Of a stretch of 64,000 nt of DNA, positions 19,440 to 27,713 are shown in pieces. The notes below the pieces were generated by a model. That model made no database searches, was not told the origin of the DNA, and saw only the letters and a list, made by a program, of their open reading frames with translations. The translations under genes were made by a program, and so were the position numbers. Source of the DNA: Thalassospira sp. MCCC 1A03138 (lineage in GTDB: Bacteria > Pseudomonadota > Alphaproteobacteria > Rhodospirillales > Thalassospiraceae); contig NZ_JFJY01000004.1 in NCBI RefSeq assembly GCF_002115785.1, positions 124,001 to 188,000 on the forward strand. The letters run 5' to 3'. The first letter of the stretch is position 1; each line of letters opens with the position of its first letter.

Positions 19440-19572
19440 TTTCTTTGTTCTCTGTAACTTCTGGTGACGCAAGGACTGACGTCATCATCGACAGAATTGG
19501 ACTTTATCACAGGTCCGTTATAATAATTTTGACAGAACCAATTTCAACATCATCCGTCACCGATTGGCCAAG

Positions 19573-21084
19573 ATGCGCAGCGACTACACCTGGATTTATC
19601 CCAGCCATACCGCCAAATCCGATAATGCGAAGGAAGACAGCGCCTATCGCCGTCTTTACCTTGGCATTCGCCAGGCCATTCTGGATGGGCGGCTGCATCC
19701 GGGCGAAAAACTGCCCGCCAGCCGCGATCTGGCCAAAAGCCTTGGCATTTCGCGCAATACGGTGGTGACGAGTTTCGATCTGCTGGTGTCCGAAGGTTAT
19801 CTTGAAACCCGGATCGGGGCCGGAAGCTTTGTTGCCAGCAGCCTGCCCGACCGGGAAATGACCGCCACCGCCACCCCCGAAGCACTGGACCCGGCGCGCA
19901 AGGCGACCCGCCCCGTCCGCCTGAGCCAGAGTGCCACACGCATGCTGGCCTATGACCGACGCTTTCCAAGATTTCGCGTGGCGCGTCCGTTTAACCCGGC
20001 GACACCGGATCTTGATGCCTTTCCATTTGATCTGTGGGCGCGGTTGTTGCGCCGAAGCTGGCGGGCACCTGCCCTTGACCTGACCATTCCGGTTGATCCG
20101 CTTGGCATGCCGGCATTGCGCGACGAGGTTGCCAAGTGGCTGCGCCAGTCACGCGGGGTCAAATGCGATGCCGATCAGGTGATGATTGTTTCAGGCGCGC
20201 AGCAGGCGCTGGACCTGATTGCGCGTGCCCTTGTGGATCCGGGTGACGTGATCGCGACCGAGGACCCGGGTTACGAAGGCATTCGCGGGGTTCTGGCCGC
20301 CAGTGGCGCCACCTTGCTCCCAATCCCGGTGGACGGCGAGGGATTGCAGGTAGATCAGCTTGGCAAGGGTGCACCGGCCCGGATCGTCGTTACGACGCCA
20401 TCACGCAATTATCCGCTGGGCACGACATTGTCGCTTGCCCGTCGTCTTGCCCTTTTGCAATGGGCAGATGCCCATGATGCGTGGATTGTCGAAGACGATT
20501 ATGACAGCGATTATCGCTATGACGGGCCGCCGTTATCGTCCCTTCAGGGATTGGATCGGCAAAATCGTGTGCTTTATGTCGGCACGTTTTCACGCGTCCT
20601 GTTTCCCGGTATTCGGCTTGGATATCTGGTTTTGCCGCCTGCCCTGATCCCGGTATTTCGCGGGATGCGCGGCTTTGCCGACGGTGTACCGGCCCCAACA
20701 GCACAGGCCGCATTGGCCTCCTTCTTCGCCGAGGGGCACTTTGGCGGTCATGTCCGCAAGATGCGGTTAAGCTACGGGGAGCGAAGGGCACATCTGCGCG
20801 AACTGATCGAAACACGTGCCAGTGATATTTTGCAGGTCCTGCCATCGGATGGCGGATTGCATCTTTGTGCGCGCCTGACCGGTGGACAGGGTGATGTTGA
20901 ATTGCAGGAACGGATGGTTCAGGCACAGCTCGATTGCCGCGCCCTTTCATCCTATTACCATGATAAATCAGAAGAAAATCGCGGCAATCTGCCACAGGGG
21001 CTGGTGCTTGGCTTTGCCGGATGGAAAAAGAATGTGATTTCGCAAAGTTTCGATGAACTGATCAATCTGGTCCGCCGTACATGA
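19573..21084 (+). CDS. MocR/PdxR-type GntR regulator with aminotransferase-like domain
   Basis: The N terminus is a GntR winged helix (YRRLYLGIRQAILDGRLHPGEKLPASRDLAKSLGISRNTV region). It is followed by a fold-type I aminotransferase domain used to sense PLP or an amine. The segments ALDLIARALVDPGD, EDDYDSDYRYDG and GIRLGYLVLP fit the family. The position that normally carries the PLP-binding Lys (GTFSK) reads GTFSR, encoded by CGC, so a Schiff base may not form. A TTG three codons upstream is an alternative start. It is divergent from the PNPOx-like gene. Confidence 0.88.
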   Translation: MRSDYTWIYPSHTAKSDNAKEDSAYRRLYLGIRQAILDGRLHPGEKLPASRDLAKSLGISRNTVVTSFDLLVSEGYLETRIGAGSFVASSLPDREMTATATPEALDPARKATRPVRLSQSATRMLAYDRRFPRFRVARPFNPATPDLDAFPFDLWARLLRRSWRAPALDLTIPVDPLGMPALRDEVAKWLRQSRGVKCDADQVMIVSGAQQALDLIARALVDPGDVIATEDPGYEGIRGVLAASGATLLPIPVDGEGLQVDQLGKGAPARIVVTTPSRNYPLGTTLSLARRLALLQWADAHDAWIVEDDYDSDYRYDGPPLSSLQGLDRQNRVLYVGTFSRVLFPGIRLGYLVLPPALIPVFRGMRGFADGVPAPTAQAALASFFAEGHFGGHVRKMRLSYGERRAHLRELIETRASDILQVLPSDGGLHLCARLTGGQGDVELQERMVQAQLDCRALSSYYHDKSEENRGNLPQGLVLGFAGWKKNVISQSFDELINLVRRT

Positions 21085-21193
21085 TGATGTACCCCGAGCC
21101 AGAGAGAGCGCATCGACATCCCTCTATGCTGTCACAGTCGATGTGCTCTCTCACCCTTCAGCCCCTTCCTCCCCCAAAGGTACGAGTTCCCGG

Positions 21194-22678
21194 ATGCCCT
21201 CTGTTTCTGCCGCCTCGGTTGCCATCATGTGGTTTCGCAATGACTTGCGTCTTGCCGACAATCCGGCATTGAATGCCAGCGTAAAGTGGGCACAGCAAAA
21301 TAACGGCATCGTTCTTCCGGTCTTTATCCTTGATCGGGTGATTGATGCCCAATTGGGCGGGGCGACGCGCTGGTGGCTGGAAAAAAGCCTGACGCGTCTT
21401 GATGAAAGCCTTGCAACAGTGGCCGGAAAAAAGGCCCCCTGTCTGCGGGTTTTCAGATCAGATGCGCGGGACGTTTTCAATCAGTTGCAAACTGATCACA
21501 AAATCGGCGCGCTTTTCTGGAACCGTCTTTATGACAAGGCGTCCATCGCGCGCGATACTGATATCAAATCATCCTTGTGCGATCAGGATATCGAATGCGA
21601 AAGCTTCAATGGTCAATTGCTGTATGAGCCATGGGAAGTCAAAACCGGTGCCGGGACCGACTTCAAGGTTTTCAGCCCGTTCTGGCGGGCGTGCCTGAAA
21701 CTGCCACCCCCGGCAGAACCGAAAAAAGCCCCCGAAAAGATCCCGCTTGGCAATCTGAAACTGGCCAATGAAACGGACATTGCCGGGCTTGATCTATCGC
21801 CCAAGCCGTTTGACTGGGCCACGGGCTTTACCGACCGGTTCACACCCGGCGAACAGGGCGCGATGGATCAGCTTTACGGCTTTATCGATGACCGGTTGAT
21901 TGATTATGCGGACTTGCGCGACCGGCCCGATCATCGGGTGACATCGGAACTTTCGCCGCATCTGCGCTTTGGCGAGATCAGCCCGCGCCAAGTCTGGCAC
22001 GCGGCAAACCATTATGCCGACGCCCATCCCGGCCAGGGCAAAACCGCATCAAAATTCATGGCCGAACTGGGCTGGCGGGAATTTGCCCATCATGTGCTGT
22101 TTCATGCCAGGGATCTGAAATCCGTGCCGCTTCAGGGCCAGTTCACAGAATTCCCATGGGTCGATGATCCAAAGGCGCTTGAACGCTGGCAACGCGGGCA
22201 GACCGGTTTTCCGATTGTCGATGCCGGGATGCGGGAACTTTGGCATACCGGCTATATGCATAACCGGGTGCGGATGATTGTCGGGTCGGTACTGATCAAA
22301 CACCTTCTGATCCACTGGCACGAAGGACTGGCGTGGTTTGACGATACGCTTGTCGATGCCTGCCCGGCCAACAATCCGTTTTCATGGCAGTGGATCGGGG
22401 GATGTGGTGCCGATGCCGCCCCCTATTTCCGGATTTTCAATCCGGTCCTGCAAGGCGAGAAATTTGATCCCGATGGCAGTTACGTCCGGCGATGGGTGCC
22501 GGAACTTGCCGACATGCCCGCGCAATATATCCACAAACCGTGGGACGCATCCCCCTTGATCCTGAAAGCCGCTGGGGTGGATTTGGGCCTGACCTATCCC
22601 GAACCCCTGATCGGGATCAAGGAAGGCCGTGAACGCGCGCTGGCGGCCTATCAGGATATGAAACGCGCGGTAGCTTAG
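21194..22678 (+). CDS. phrB: Deoxyribodipyrimidine photolyase
   Basis: This enzyme repairs UV-made cyclobutane pyrimidine dimers in DNA using FAD and blue light. The N-terminal antenna domain begins IMWFRNDLRLADNPAL. The C-terminal FAD domain has FMAELGWREFAHH, GFPIVDAGMRELWHTGYMHNRVRM and ACPANNPFSWQWIGGCG. The length, 494 residues from this ATG, is normal. A GTG 51 bases upstream also opens the frame but adds an unlikely leader. A class I CPD photolyase is most probable, and the antenna cofactor cannot be told. Confidence 0.94.
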   Translation: MPSVSAASVAIMWFRNDLRLADNPALNASVKWAQQNNGIVLPVFILDRVIDAQLGGATRWWLEKSLTRLDESLATVAGKKAPCLRVFRSDARDVFNQLQTDHKIGALFWNRLYDKASIARDTDIKSSLCDQDIECESFNGQLLYEPWEVKTGAGTDFKVFSPFWRACLKLPPPAEPKKAPEKIPLGNLKLANETDIAGLDLSPKPFDWATGFTDRFTPGEQGAMDQLYGFIDDRLIDYADLRDRPDHRVTSELSPHLRFGEISPRQVWHAANHYADAHPGQGKTASKFMAELGWREFAHHVLFHARDLKSVPLQGQFTEFPWVDDPKALERWQRGQTGFPIVDAGMRELWHTGYMHNRVRMIVGSVLIKHLLIHWHEGLAWFDDTLVDACPANNPFSWQWIGGCGADAAPYFRIFNPVLQGEKFDPDGSYVRRWVPELADMPAQYIHKPWDASPLILKAAGVDLGLTYPEPLIGIKEGRERALAAYQDMKRAVA

Positions 22679-22685
22679 GCTGCAC

Positions 22686-23249
22686 TTACCGCGCCTTGCG
22701 CAAATACCAGATCAGGTTATCCATCGTGTTGGGCAGCAGGGTGCCACTCGAACAGATTGCAGCTTCGACAAAACTGTCCCGATAACCTTTGCTTTTGGCA
22801 TTATCAAGCTTGAGGATTGCGGTTCCGACCGCGCAACGGTTCTGCTCCTTGTCTTTGCCAAAGGCAACGAAGCCCTCTGCCCCGTTTGGATGGCCGGGTT
22901 TGCCGACGATGGTGTAATCGAAAACCAAAGGCCGCCATCGTTCTTCAAATGCGGGACGGGTATGGATGAATTTCTTCCGTCCGGATGGCATGTCGTCCGC
23001 CGCCCAATAGGCTATTCTTACCTGCCCCTTGCCGCCATCAAGTTCCCAATTGTAATGGGCGGCTGCCGTTTCGAAAAACCCATCCCTTGGCAAATCCCGA
23101 ACAGAGGTCACCGACATTCCCGACGCTTCGGCGATATTGAACTGTTCCTGATAGACAACGTCGCTTTCGGCCGGAAACTCGTTACTGGTCACGCATGTCG
23201 ACAAAGCCATGATCAGCGGCAAAAGGAGCAGATGATGCAAGACCAACAT
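22686..23249 (-). CDS. Hypothetical exported protein
   Basis: This is an unrecognised protein of 187 residues. A hydrophobic leader (LVLHHLLLLPLIMALSTC) could be a signal peptide or, less typically because of Thr before the Cys, a lipoprotein signal. The mature part has a WELDGGKGQVRIAYWAAD segment, two further Cys residues (RCAVGT, AAICSSG) that could form a disulfide, and ends in a Trp- and Arg-rich tail. It lies tail-to-tail with phrB, eight bases away, and just downstream of the CYTH-CHAD gene. Confidence 0.6.
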   Translation of the reverse strand: MLVLHHLLLLPLIMALSTCVTSNEFPAESDVVYQEQFNIAEASGMSVTSVRDLPRDGFFETAAAHYNWELDGGKGQVRIAYWAADDMPSGRKKFIHTRPAFEERWRPLVFDYTIVGKPGHPNGAEGFVAFGKDKEQNRCAVGTAILKLDNAKSKGYRDSFVEAAICSSGTLLPNTMDNLIWYLRKAR

Positions 23250-23276
23250 TAGTCCCAATGCAGATCCCCAATCTGT

Positions 23277-24824
23277 CTACTTCCAGAACAGCTTCTGCTT
23301 TTCGAATTTCTTCCATGCCTGATCAAGTCCCTGCAGGCGATGATCGGCGCGCGCGCCGAACCAGCCGGAAATCAGGCCAATGGCGACCATACCATCTTTG
23401 GAAAGTTGCGGTTTCAATGCCATTAGCCGCGCTTCGGCCACCGCAACATCGTTCAGCCAGCCAAGGATTTCCTGAAGGGTTGCCAGTTCCTTGCGAAACT
23501 TCTTTGCCGGTTTCCCGTCATAAACCTCGCCAAAGAAATCGCTGCCATATCGCATCTGTTTGACATCCAGACGCAGGGCATGCAGTTGCGGGACGGTCAG
23601 GCTGCCAACATCACTGCCACGCTTGGTCAGGCGTTTATAGGCGCGGCTTAGCAAGGGTTCGGCAAGTTTGGTCACGGAGGCCGACATTGCCTTCATCTGG
23701 CTGGCATCCGCCCCAGATGCCCAGCGTGAATAGCTTGACCATGCGCCAAGCAGCAGCAGGAGTTGCTGATACTCGAAACTTTCAAGCATTTCGCGTGCGG
23801 TCACCAAGGCAGCCTCGCGCTGTTTGGCTGCCGCCTTGCGCAAATCGGTAACCCCCGGATGATCGGGAAAGCGTTCTTCGACCATCGGCAGGGTTTCATT
23901 GAGGAAAACATCCCAGTCGCGCAGGCCATCAAGCGCCTTGGTGCAATGTTTCAGCAGGCGGCGGATCAGAACGCCTTCTCCCTGCGGCAGGTTTTTCTTG
24001 AAAAGGTTGAATGCCACGCGCAGGCGCCGCATGCCCACCCGCATCTGATGACAGCCTTCGATATGAAGGTCTTCACGCACGCAGACCTCGTTCCCAAGGA
24101 TCATGCGAAGCCCCTGCGCCAGTACCGCCCGAAACGCGGTTTCGGCCGACATATCGGCAACAAGCCCGCCGGGGGCCGCCTTGTAAAAGCCCGGCACCTC
24201 ATTCAGATAAAGCGCCCGCCCGCGCGATGCCTTGGACCGCAGGCTCAGGAACAGGGGCACGGTGCGTTGCAGTTCAAGTGCCAGATCAAACAGGGCAGCG
24301 GGATGGCCTTCCTTCAGCTCCAGCTCGACCTCGGACAGGGGGGATTCCTTTTCCGCGGTGCGCACCACGCCCTGATCGATTGCCAGTTCCATGATCGCGT
24401 CGCGATAGGTCAGATCAACGGCACTGCGTTTCAGGTCGGTTTCAAAAATCCGGTCGATCTTCTTCTTTTTGACATGCCTGTCGAGCAAGCCCACCACGTC
24501 TTCGTCGGTGAATTTATCCAGATCAAGAACACCGTCGGGCAGTTCGACATTCCATTCATGACGTTCGGGCAGTGCTTCGCGCATGCCGTTCGATGCCTTG
24601 ACGGTCTGCTCCCACCCCTTGGTGCCCTTTTTGCGGACACGCAGCGCCAGTCCCTTGCGGGCCAGCGAAAGTTTGGGCGTGTCGTGATAGATGGACACAA
24701 GATGGGTGGTCAGAAGGCGGCGGCCTTCCTTGACCTCGCGCAGGACGGGTGCCTGTTTCAAACGCGATACGTGCTTCGGATCGATGCGGAGTTTCAGTTC
24801 GATCTCGATCTGCTTTTCGGCCAT
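23277..24824 (-). CDS. CYTH and CHAD domain-containing protein, putative inorganic triphosphatase
   Basis: The 515 residues start with a CYTH tunnel domain whose signature ExExK is seen at E7, E9 and K11. The later basic strand LALRVRKKG and GWEQTVK also fit. From about residue 225 on there is a CHAD helical domain rich in His and Arg (HQMRVGMRRLRVAFNLFK, LRLDVKQMRYGSDFF). Relatives hydrolyse inorganic tripolyphosphate, and CHAD domains bind polyphosphate. GGGGGA precedes the ATG. A 1.26-kb gene-poor region lies upstream. Confidence 0.93.
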   Translation of the reverse strand: MAEKQIEIELKLRIDPKHVSRLKQAPVLREVKEGRRLLTTHLVSIYHDTPKLSLARKGLALRVRKKGTKGWEQTVKASNGMREALPERHEWNVELPDGVLDLDKFTDEDVVGLLDRHVKKKKIDRIFETDLKRSAVDLTYRDAIMELAIDQGVVRTAEKESPLSEVELELKEGHPAALFDLALELQRTVPLFLSLRSKASRGRALYLNEVPGFYKAAPGGLVADMSAETAFRAVLAQGLRMILGNEVCVREDLHIEGCHQMRVGMRRLRVAFNLFKKNLPQGEGVLIRRLLKHCTKALDGLRDWDVFLNETLPMVEERFPDHPGVTDLRKAAAKQREAALVTAREMLESFEYQQLLLLLGAWSSYSRWASGADASQMKAMSASVTKLAEPLLSRAYKRLTKRGSDVGSLTVPQLHALRLDVKQMRYGSDFFGEVYDGKPAKKFRKELATLQEILGWLNDVAVAEARLMALKPQLSKDGMVAIGLISGWFGARADHRLQGLDQAWKKFEKQKLFWK

Positions 24825-25188
24825 CAGGGTCCCCCGGATGTTCTTGTTATTGCAGCGCAGAACACGCTGTCTGCCATAACGTCATAGCCCGAATTGTGTT
24901 TCAGCAGTTTGAAACCAGCCGCCGGACGTCATGGTAACGGGATGTAAAATTTCCGCAACATTCCTGACATAACCATATCTTTTCAAGCATTAAAGTTGCG
25001 GCTGATATCTTGCGCGCGCGGTTGTTTTCATTTGAAACCCGAACCGCCGCGATACGTTCGTTTGATCATAAAAAGTATGAGGAATGGTCGAATCCCGTCG
25101 ACGAATCGCAAATTTGTCGAGGGTGAAAAGGTGCTGTTGCCCACGATTCCCTCCCCTTTTCTGACGGCATATAAAGTTTTTTAAAAAA

Positions 25189-25221
25189 GTTCTTGATTTG
25201 TTCTTTTGTTTGTGGCATAAA
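25189..25221 (+). promoter_or_regulatory. Promoter overlapped by an alphaproteobacterial LexA box
   Basis: GTTC-N7-GTTC (25189-25203) is the direct-repeat SOS box of alphaproteobacterial LexA. Inside it lies a -35-like TTGATT (25193-25198), and 17 bases later a -10-like CATAAA (25216-25221). The layout would let LexA block RNA polymerase. Only the sequence supports this. Confidence 0.6.
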
Positions 25222-25227
25222 AGTAAA

Positions 25228-25289
25228 GTCAACGGGAGAAATGCACCCGGACCGAAACCCGCAAGGCCTTGTGCCTCGCGGGTTTTTTT
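25228..25289 (+). ncRNA. Putative SOS-controlled small RNA of about 60 nt
   Basis: From the predicted start about seven bases after the -10 element, transcription would meet a strong terminator within 60 bases. No protein gene fits in between. An ATG with a good GGGAG site at 25241 does open a 62-codon frame, but it runs straight through the terminator and looks non-coding. The unit may be a small RNA, a leader, or the promoter left over from a lost SOS gene. Confidence 0.4.
25255..25289 (+). terminator. Rho-independent terminator of the LexA-boxed transcript
   Basis: AAACCCGC pairs with GCGGGTTT. Inside it AGGC pairs with GCCT after one mismatch, and seven T follow. It is a very strong predicted terminator for a site with no annotated gene before it. 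Confidence 0.88.
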
Positions 25290-25479
25290 GTTTAGGACCG
25301 GATCAGAGAGGTGATCAGGATGCAGCGGCAAGGACACAGACAGGGCGGCGAGGCAATCCGCAGGATATTGAGCGGCGGATGGCGGAGCCATTACGGCGGC
25401 ATTTCGCGTTAGTTCTAGCACGTTTCTAACACGCTTGTTTGTCATGACGGGAGAGGTGCGTCTTGTCGGGGAAAGGACC

Positions 25480-26015
25480 CCGAATTTGCCGGAGAGTGGC
25501 AGCGATGGCAGCAACGGGTTGTGGCGCGTCGGCGGTGGATAGGTTGGGGGCAGTACGCCCGAAAACCGTCTGGTGGTGAAGATGGCGGCGGCCCGAGGTG
25601 TGTCTGGACGTTGGAATGGCAAGTTGTCGCCGTGACCGGAAGGTGATCGAAGTGGGCAACGAGCCCGAGGACCGTCTGTGGGCCGTCCGTCAGCGAGGTT
25701 GCTGGAGGCCCGAGATTTGTCCGGGCTTCGCGATCATGGCATCGCTGAAAGTGGCCAGAGCGGGCAGCGAGGTCGTGGGCAGTCTGTGGACCGTCTGCTG
25801 GCGGAGATGGCGAAGGCCAGCGGTGTGTCGAGGCTTCCGATGGTTGCGGGAAGTGCCATCATTGCCGGAGGCGACCGGAACGAGCAGTGAGCCAGCGGGC
25901 CGACTGTTCGCGAGGATAGCGAAGGCCCGTGATGTGTCGGGGGGCTTCCGGGATGGCAGGAAGTGTCGGCATGGCCGGAAGTGATCGGAGCGGGTCGGAA
26001 GCCCGAAGGCGGAAC
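25480..26015. repeat. Degenerate tandem repeats of about 109 bp
   Basis: Four to five imperfect copies can be aligned by eye. The word GTGTGTC (or ATTTGTC, ATGTGTC) recurs at 25598, 25715, 25823 and 25932, spacing 117, 108 and 109. A second word, CCGTCTG-like, recurs near 25566, 25672, 25791 and 25901. Between them each unit shares GGCTTCCG-, GATGGCA- and GGCCGGAAGTGATCG-like pieces, while copy 0 near 25484 is weaker. The copies look decayed rather than recently amplified, and no frame is kept through them. Confidence 0.65.
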
Positions 26016-26089
26016 GGATGCTGCGCGACATCGGTGCGTGGTTCCTGTGACCTGCCCCACCAAGCTTTCGGCTGTGATTGCCGGCGTGC

Positions 26090-27160
26090 TCAGTCGACAA
26101 GTCCCTGAAACCTGAACGGTTTTTCTTCTTCGAAGGACGGGGCGGCATCCCCGGCATAGACATTGCGCTGATCCGGCCCGAGGTCGAGCTTTTTCACAGT
26201 ACCGGTTTCCGTACTGAAATCGATATTCTTGAGATCGACCCAAAAGGTGTTCGGGGTCAGGGCGGATTCAAAGAAATACAGCATTCGCTTATGATCGGCG
26301 ACCGTGCGCCAGCGGGTGGAGGAAATGTTGGGTTCGTTTGGTGTTGAAATGCCAAACGGGACCGAGACATTGCGGATGACGCTGAACACGCTGGCAAGGG
26401 CAACGACCGGGTCCTCGTCCCTGGGGATTGCGTTGATATAGAACGCGGCGCGGGCAAACCGGTCCGCAGAGCGGTTGGTGCCGGGCAGCATCACGGTTCC
26501 GCCGACCTGCTTCCAATAGGCATTCTGCGCAAGCTGATGTTCGAAAATGGGCGAGTTTGTCATGACCTGATAATCGCGGTCGTGATGGATGACCTGTTTG
26601 CCGTCGATATATTCGATAATCGCGCTGTCGCCCGTGGCATCCGAGATCGAGAGATGCAGGGTCGCAAGCCGGTTTTCGCCCGGCATCTGGTCGGTGACGA
26701 CGACAAAGGGTTCCTTGGCGAGTGCCGCAACCGCATCAGACACCGTCGCAAAATTATCGAGCACATATTGCGCCCATGCCGCAATCGAAAGACCCGGCTT
26801 TGTCCCGTCATAGGGCGGATATTCGGACTCGACCAGCCAAAGCACATTGGCCGACAATCCGGCTTCGTTCAAACCATCCGTCGTTGCGATGTCATAGGCG
26901 CTGGCGATGACGCTACCGTATCTGGAGACCCATTTGACGGAATTTGGCCCGACTTCCCCGCCCCGTTCCATACCCCGCGGGAAAATCCACAGATTGGTGG
27001 CAATATCGGATTTCCAGTCCATGGAGCGCGCGGTGATCACATCATTATCCGCCCCGTGATAGACGGCCCGCGTGCAAGCCTTCGCAACGGGAAGAAGGAC
27101 GGCTGTGGACATCAGTCCCGAGACAATCATCATCGTTGCAATGCGTGTCCGTCGGTCCAT
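26090..27160 (-). CDS. Exported linear-amide C-N hydrolase, choloylglycine hydrolase/penicillin V acylase family
   Basis: This Ntn hydrolase of 356 residues has a signal peptide (hydrophobic 8-25) ending AKA, directly followed by Cys, which would become the N-terminal nucleophile of the mature enzyme (CTRAVYHG). ITARSMDWKSD gives the conserved Arg and Asp, and GLNEAGLSANVLWL and the Asn in MTNSPIFEHQ also match. Family members cleave bile-salt conjugates, penicillin V or N-acyl homoserine lactones. A marine organism suggests amide or signal degradation, but the substrate is not known. AAGGAAG precedes the ATG. Confidence 0.9.
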   Translation of the reverse strand: MDRRTRIATMMIVSGLMSTAVLLPVAKACTRAVYHGADNDVITARSMDWKSDIATNLWIFPRGMERGGEVGPNSVKWVSRYGSVIASAYDIATTDGLNEAGLSANVLWLVESEYPPYDGTKPGLSIAAWAQYVLDNFATVSDAVAALAKEPFVVVTDQMPGENRLATLHLSISDATGDSAIIEYIDGKQVIHHDRDYQVMTNSPIFEHQLAQNAYWKQVGGTVMLPGTNRSADRFARAAFYINAIPRDEDPVVALASVFSVIRNVSVPFGISTPNEPNISSTRWRTVADHKRMLYFFESALTPNTFWVDLKNIDFSTETGTVKKLDLGPDQRNVYAGDAAPSFEEEKPFRFQGLVD

Positions 27161-27287
27161 CGGGTTCTTCCTTTGCGCAATCCGATTTCATCCTGCCTGA
27201 TCGCGATTATGTCGGGCACGGCAACCAACCGCAACCATTGCGAAAGTGTGGATGGATAAAATTCAATTTTACTGGATTTGCAGGCAC

Positions 27288-27312
27288 AAAAAAACCCGGC
27301 CAATGGCCGGGT
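27288..27312 (-). terminator. Terminator downstream of tRNA-Phe
   Basis: Read on the minus strand, CCCGGCC pairs with GGCCGGG over a 3-base loop and is followed by seven T. It lies 21 bases after the tRNA-Phe CCA end. Confidence 0.88.
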
Positions 27313-27332
27313 CATTTTGGGCTACCTAAAGA

Positions 27333-27408
27333 TGGTGCCCGGGGGCGGATTCGAACCACCGACACGCGGATTTTCAGTCCACTGCTCTACCAACTGAGCT
27401 ACCCGGGC
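27333..27408 (-). tRNA. tRNA-Phe (GAA)
   Basis: The 76 bases fold as a standard cloverleaf. The acceptor is GCCCGGG with CCCGGGC, then ACCA. The D arm contains AGCTCAGTTGGTAGAGC, the anticodon loop is CTGAAAA with anticodon GAA, and the T arm contains GGTTCGAATCC. CCA is encoded. It follows yacG and may be read through from the infA-maf-rng-yacG operon. Confidence 0.96.
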
Positions 27409-27505
27409 ATTCTGTAGGCGTCTCCGTTTCCGGAGCGTTCCCTGCGGAACGAGCGGGGTTATACAAACTCCTTTGGGGCTTGTCCAGCCTCAAATCGCAT
27501 TTTTT

Positions 27506-27712
27506 TTATGCGTGAAAATCTTCTTCATCTTCAAGGTCTTCAAGATACTCCGGCGGCTCGGTCACCGGGACGGCGTAGCTTTCGTTCAGCCATTTGCCAA
27601 GGTCGAGATCGGCACAGCGTTTCGAACAGAACGGCTTGTATTTTTCCACCACCGGCTTGCCGCACATGGCACAGCCCGAGCCTGCTGTTTTAACTGTGTT
27701 TTTTTCAACCAT
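27506..27712 (-). CDS. yacG: DNA gyrase inhibitor YacG
   Basis: YacG is a small zinc protein that in E. coli binds GyrB and blocks gyrase. The 68 residues carry the Cys4 site C14-x2-C17 and C29-x3-C33 (CAMCGKP, PFCSKRC) and end in an acidic tail (EYLEDLEDEEDFH). The ATG comes one base after the rng stop, so the two genes are translationally linked. A longer frame to 27757 is only the tail of rng in another frame. Confidence 0.93.
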   Translation of the reverse strand: MVEKNTVKTAGSGCAMCGKPVVEKYKPFCSKRCADLDLGKWLNESYAVPVTEPPEYLEDLEDEEDFHA

Positions 27713-27713
27713 T

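Larger units (their letters stand above)
24825..26089. other. Gene-poor 1.26-kb region
   Basis: No open frame here resembles a protein. The region holds the CYTH-CHAD promoter side (to about 25000), an AT-rich stretch ending in a LexA-boxed promoter, a short terminated transcript unit, and then GC-rich degenerate tandem repeats up to the stop of the next gene. The sudden change from AT-rich to GC-rich at about 25230 stands out. Confidence 0.7.

Noticed and set aside
24990-25622. 210-codon frame on the minus strand through the LexA-box region
   Set aside because: It runs through a promoter and terminator, is Arg/Pro-rich and of irregular composition, and matches no family.
25598-25984. 128-codon frame inside the tandem repeats
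   Set aside because: The repeats contain indels not divisible by three, so neither this frame nor its minus-strand counterparts are kept from copy to copy.
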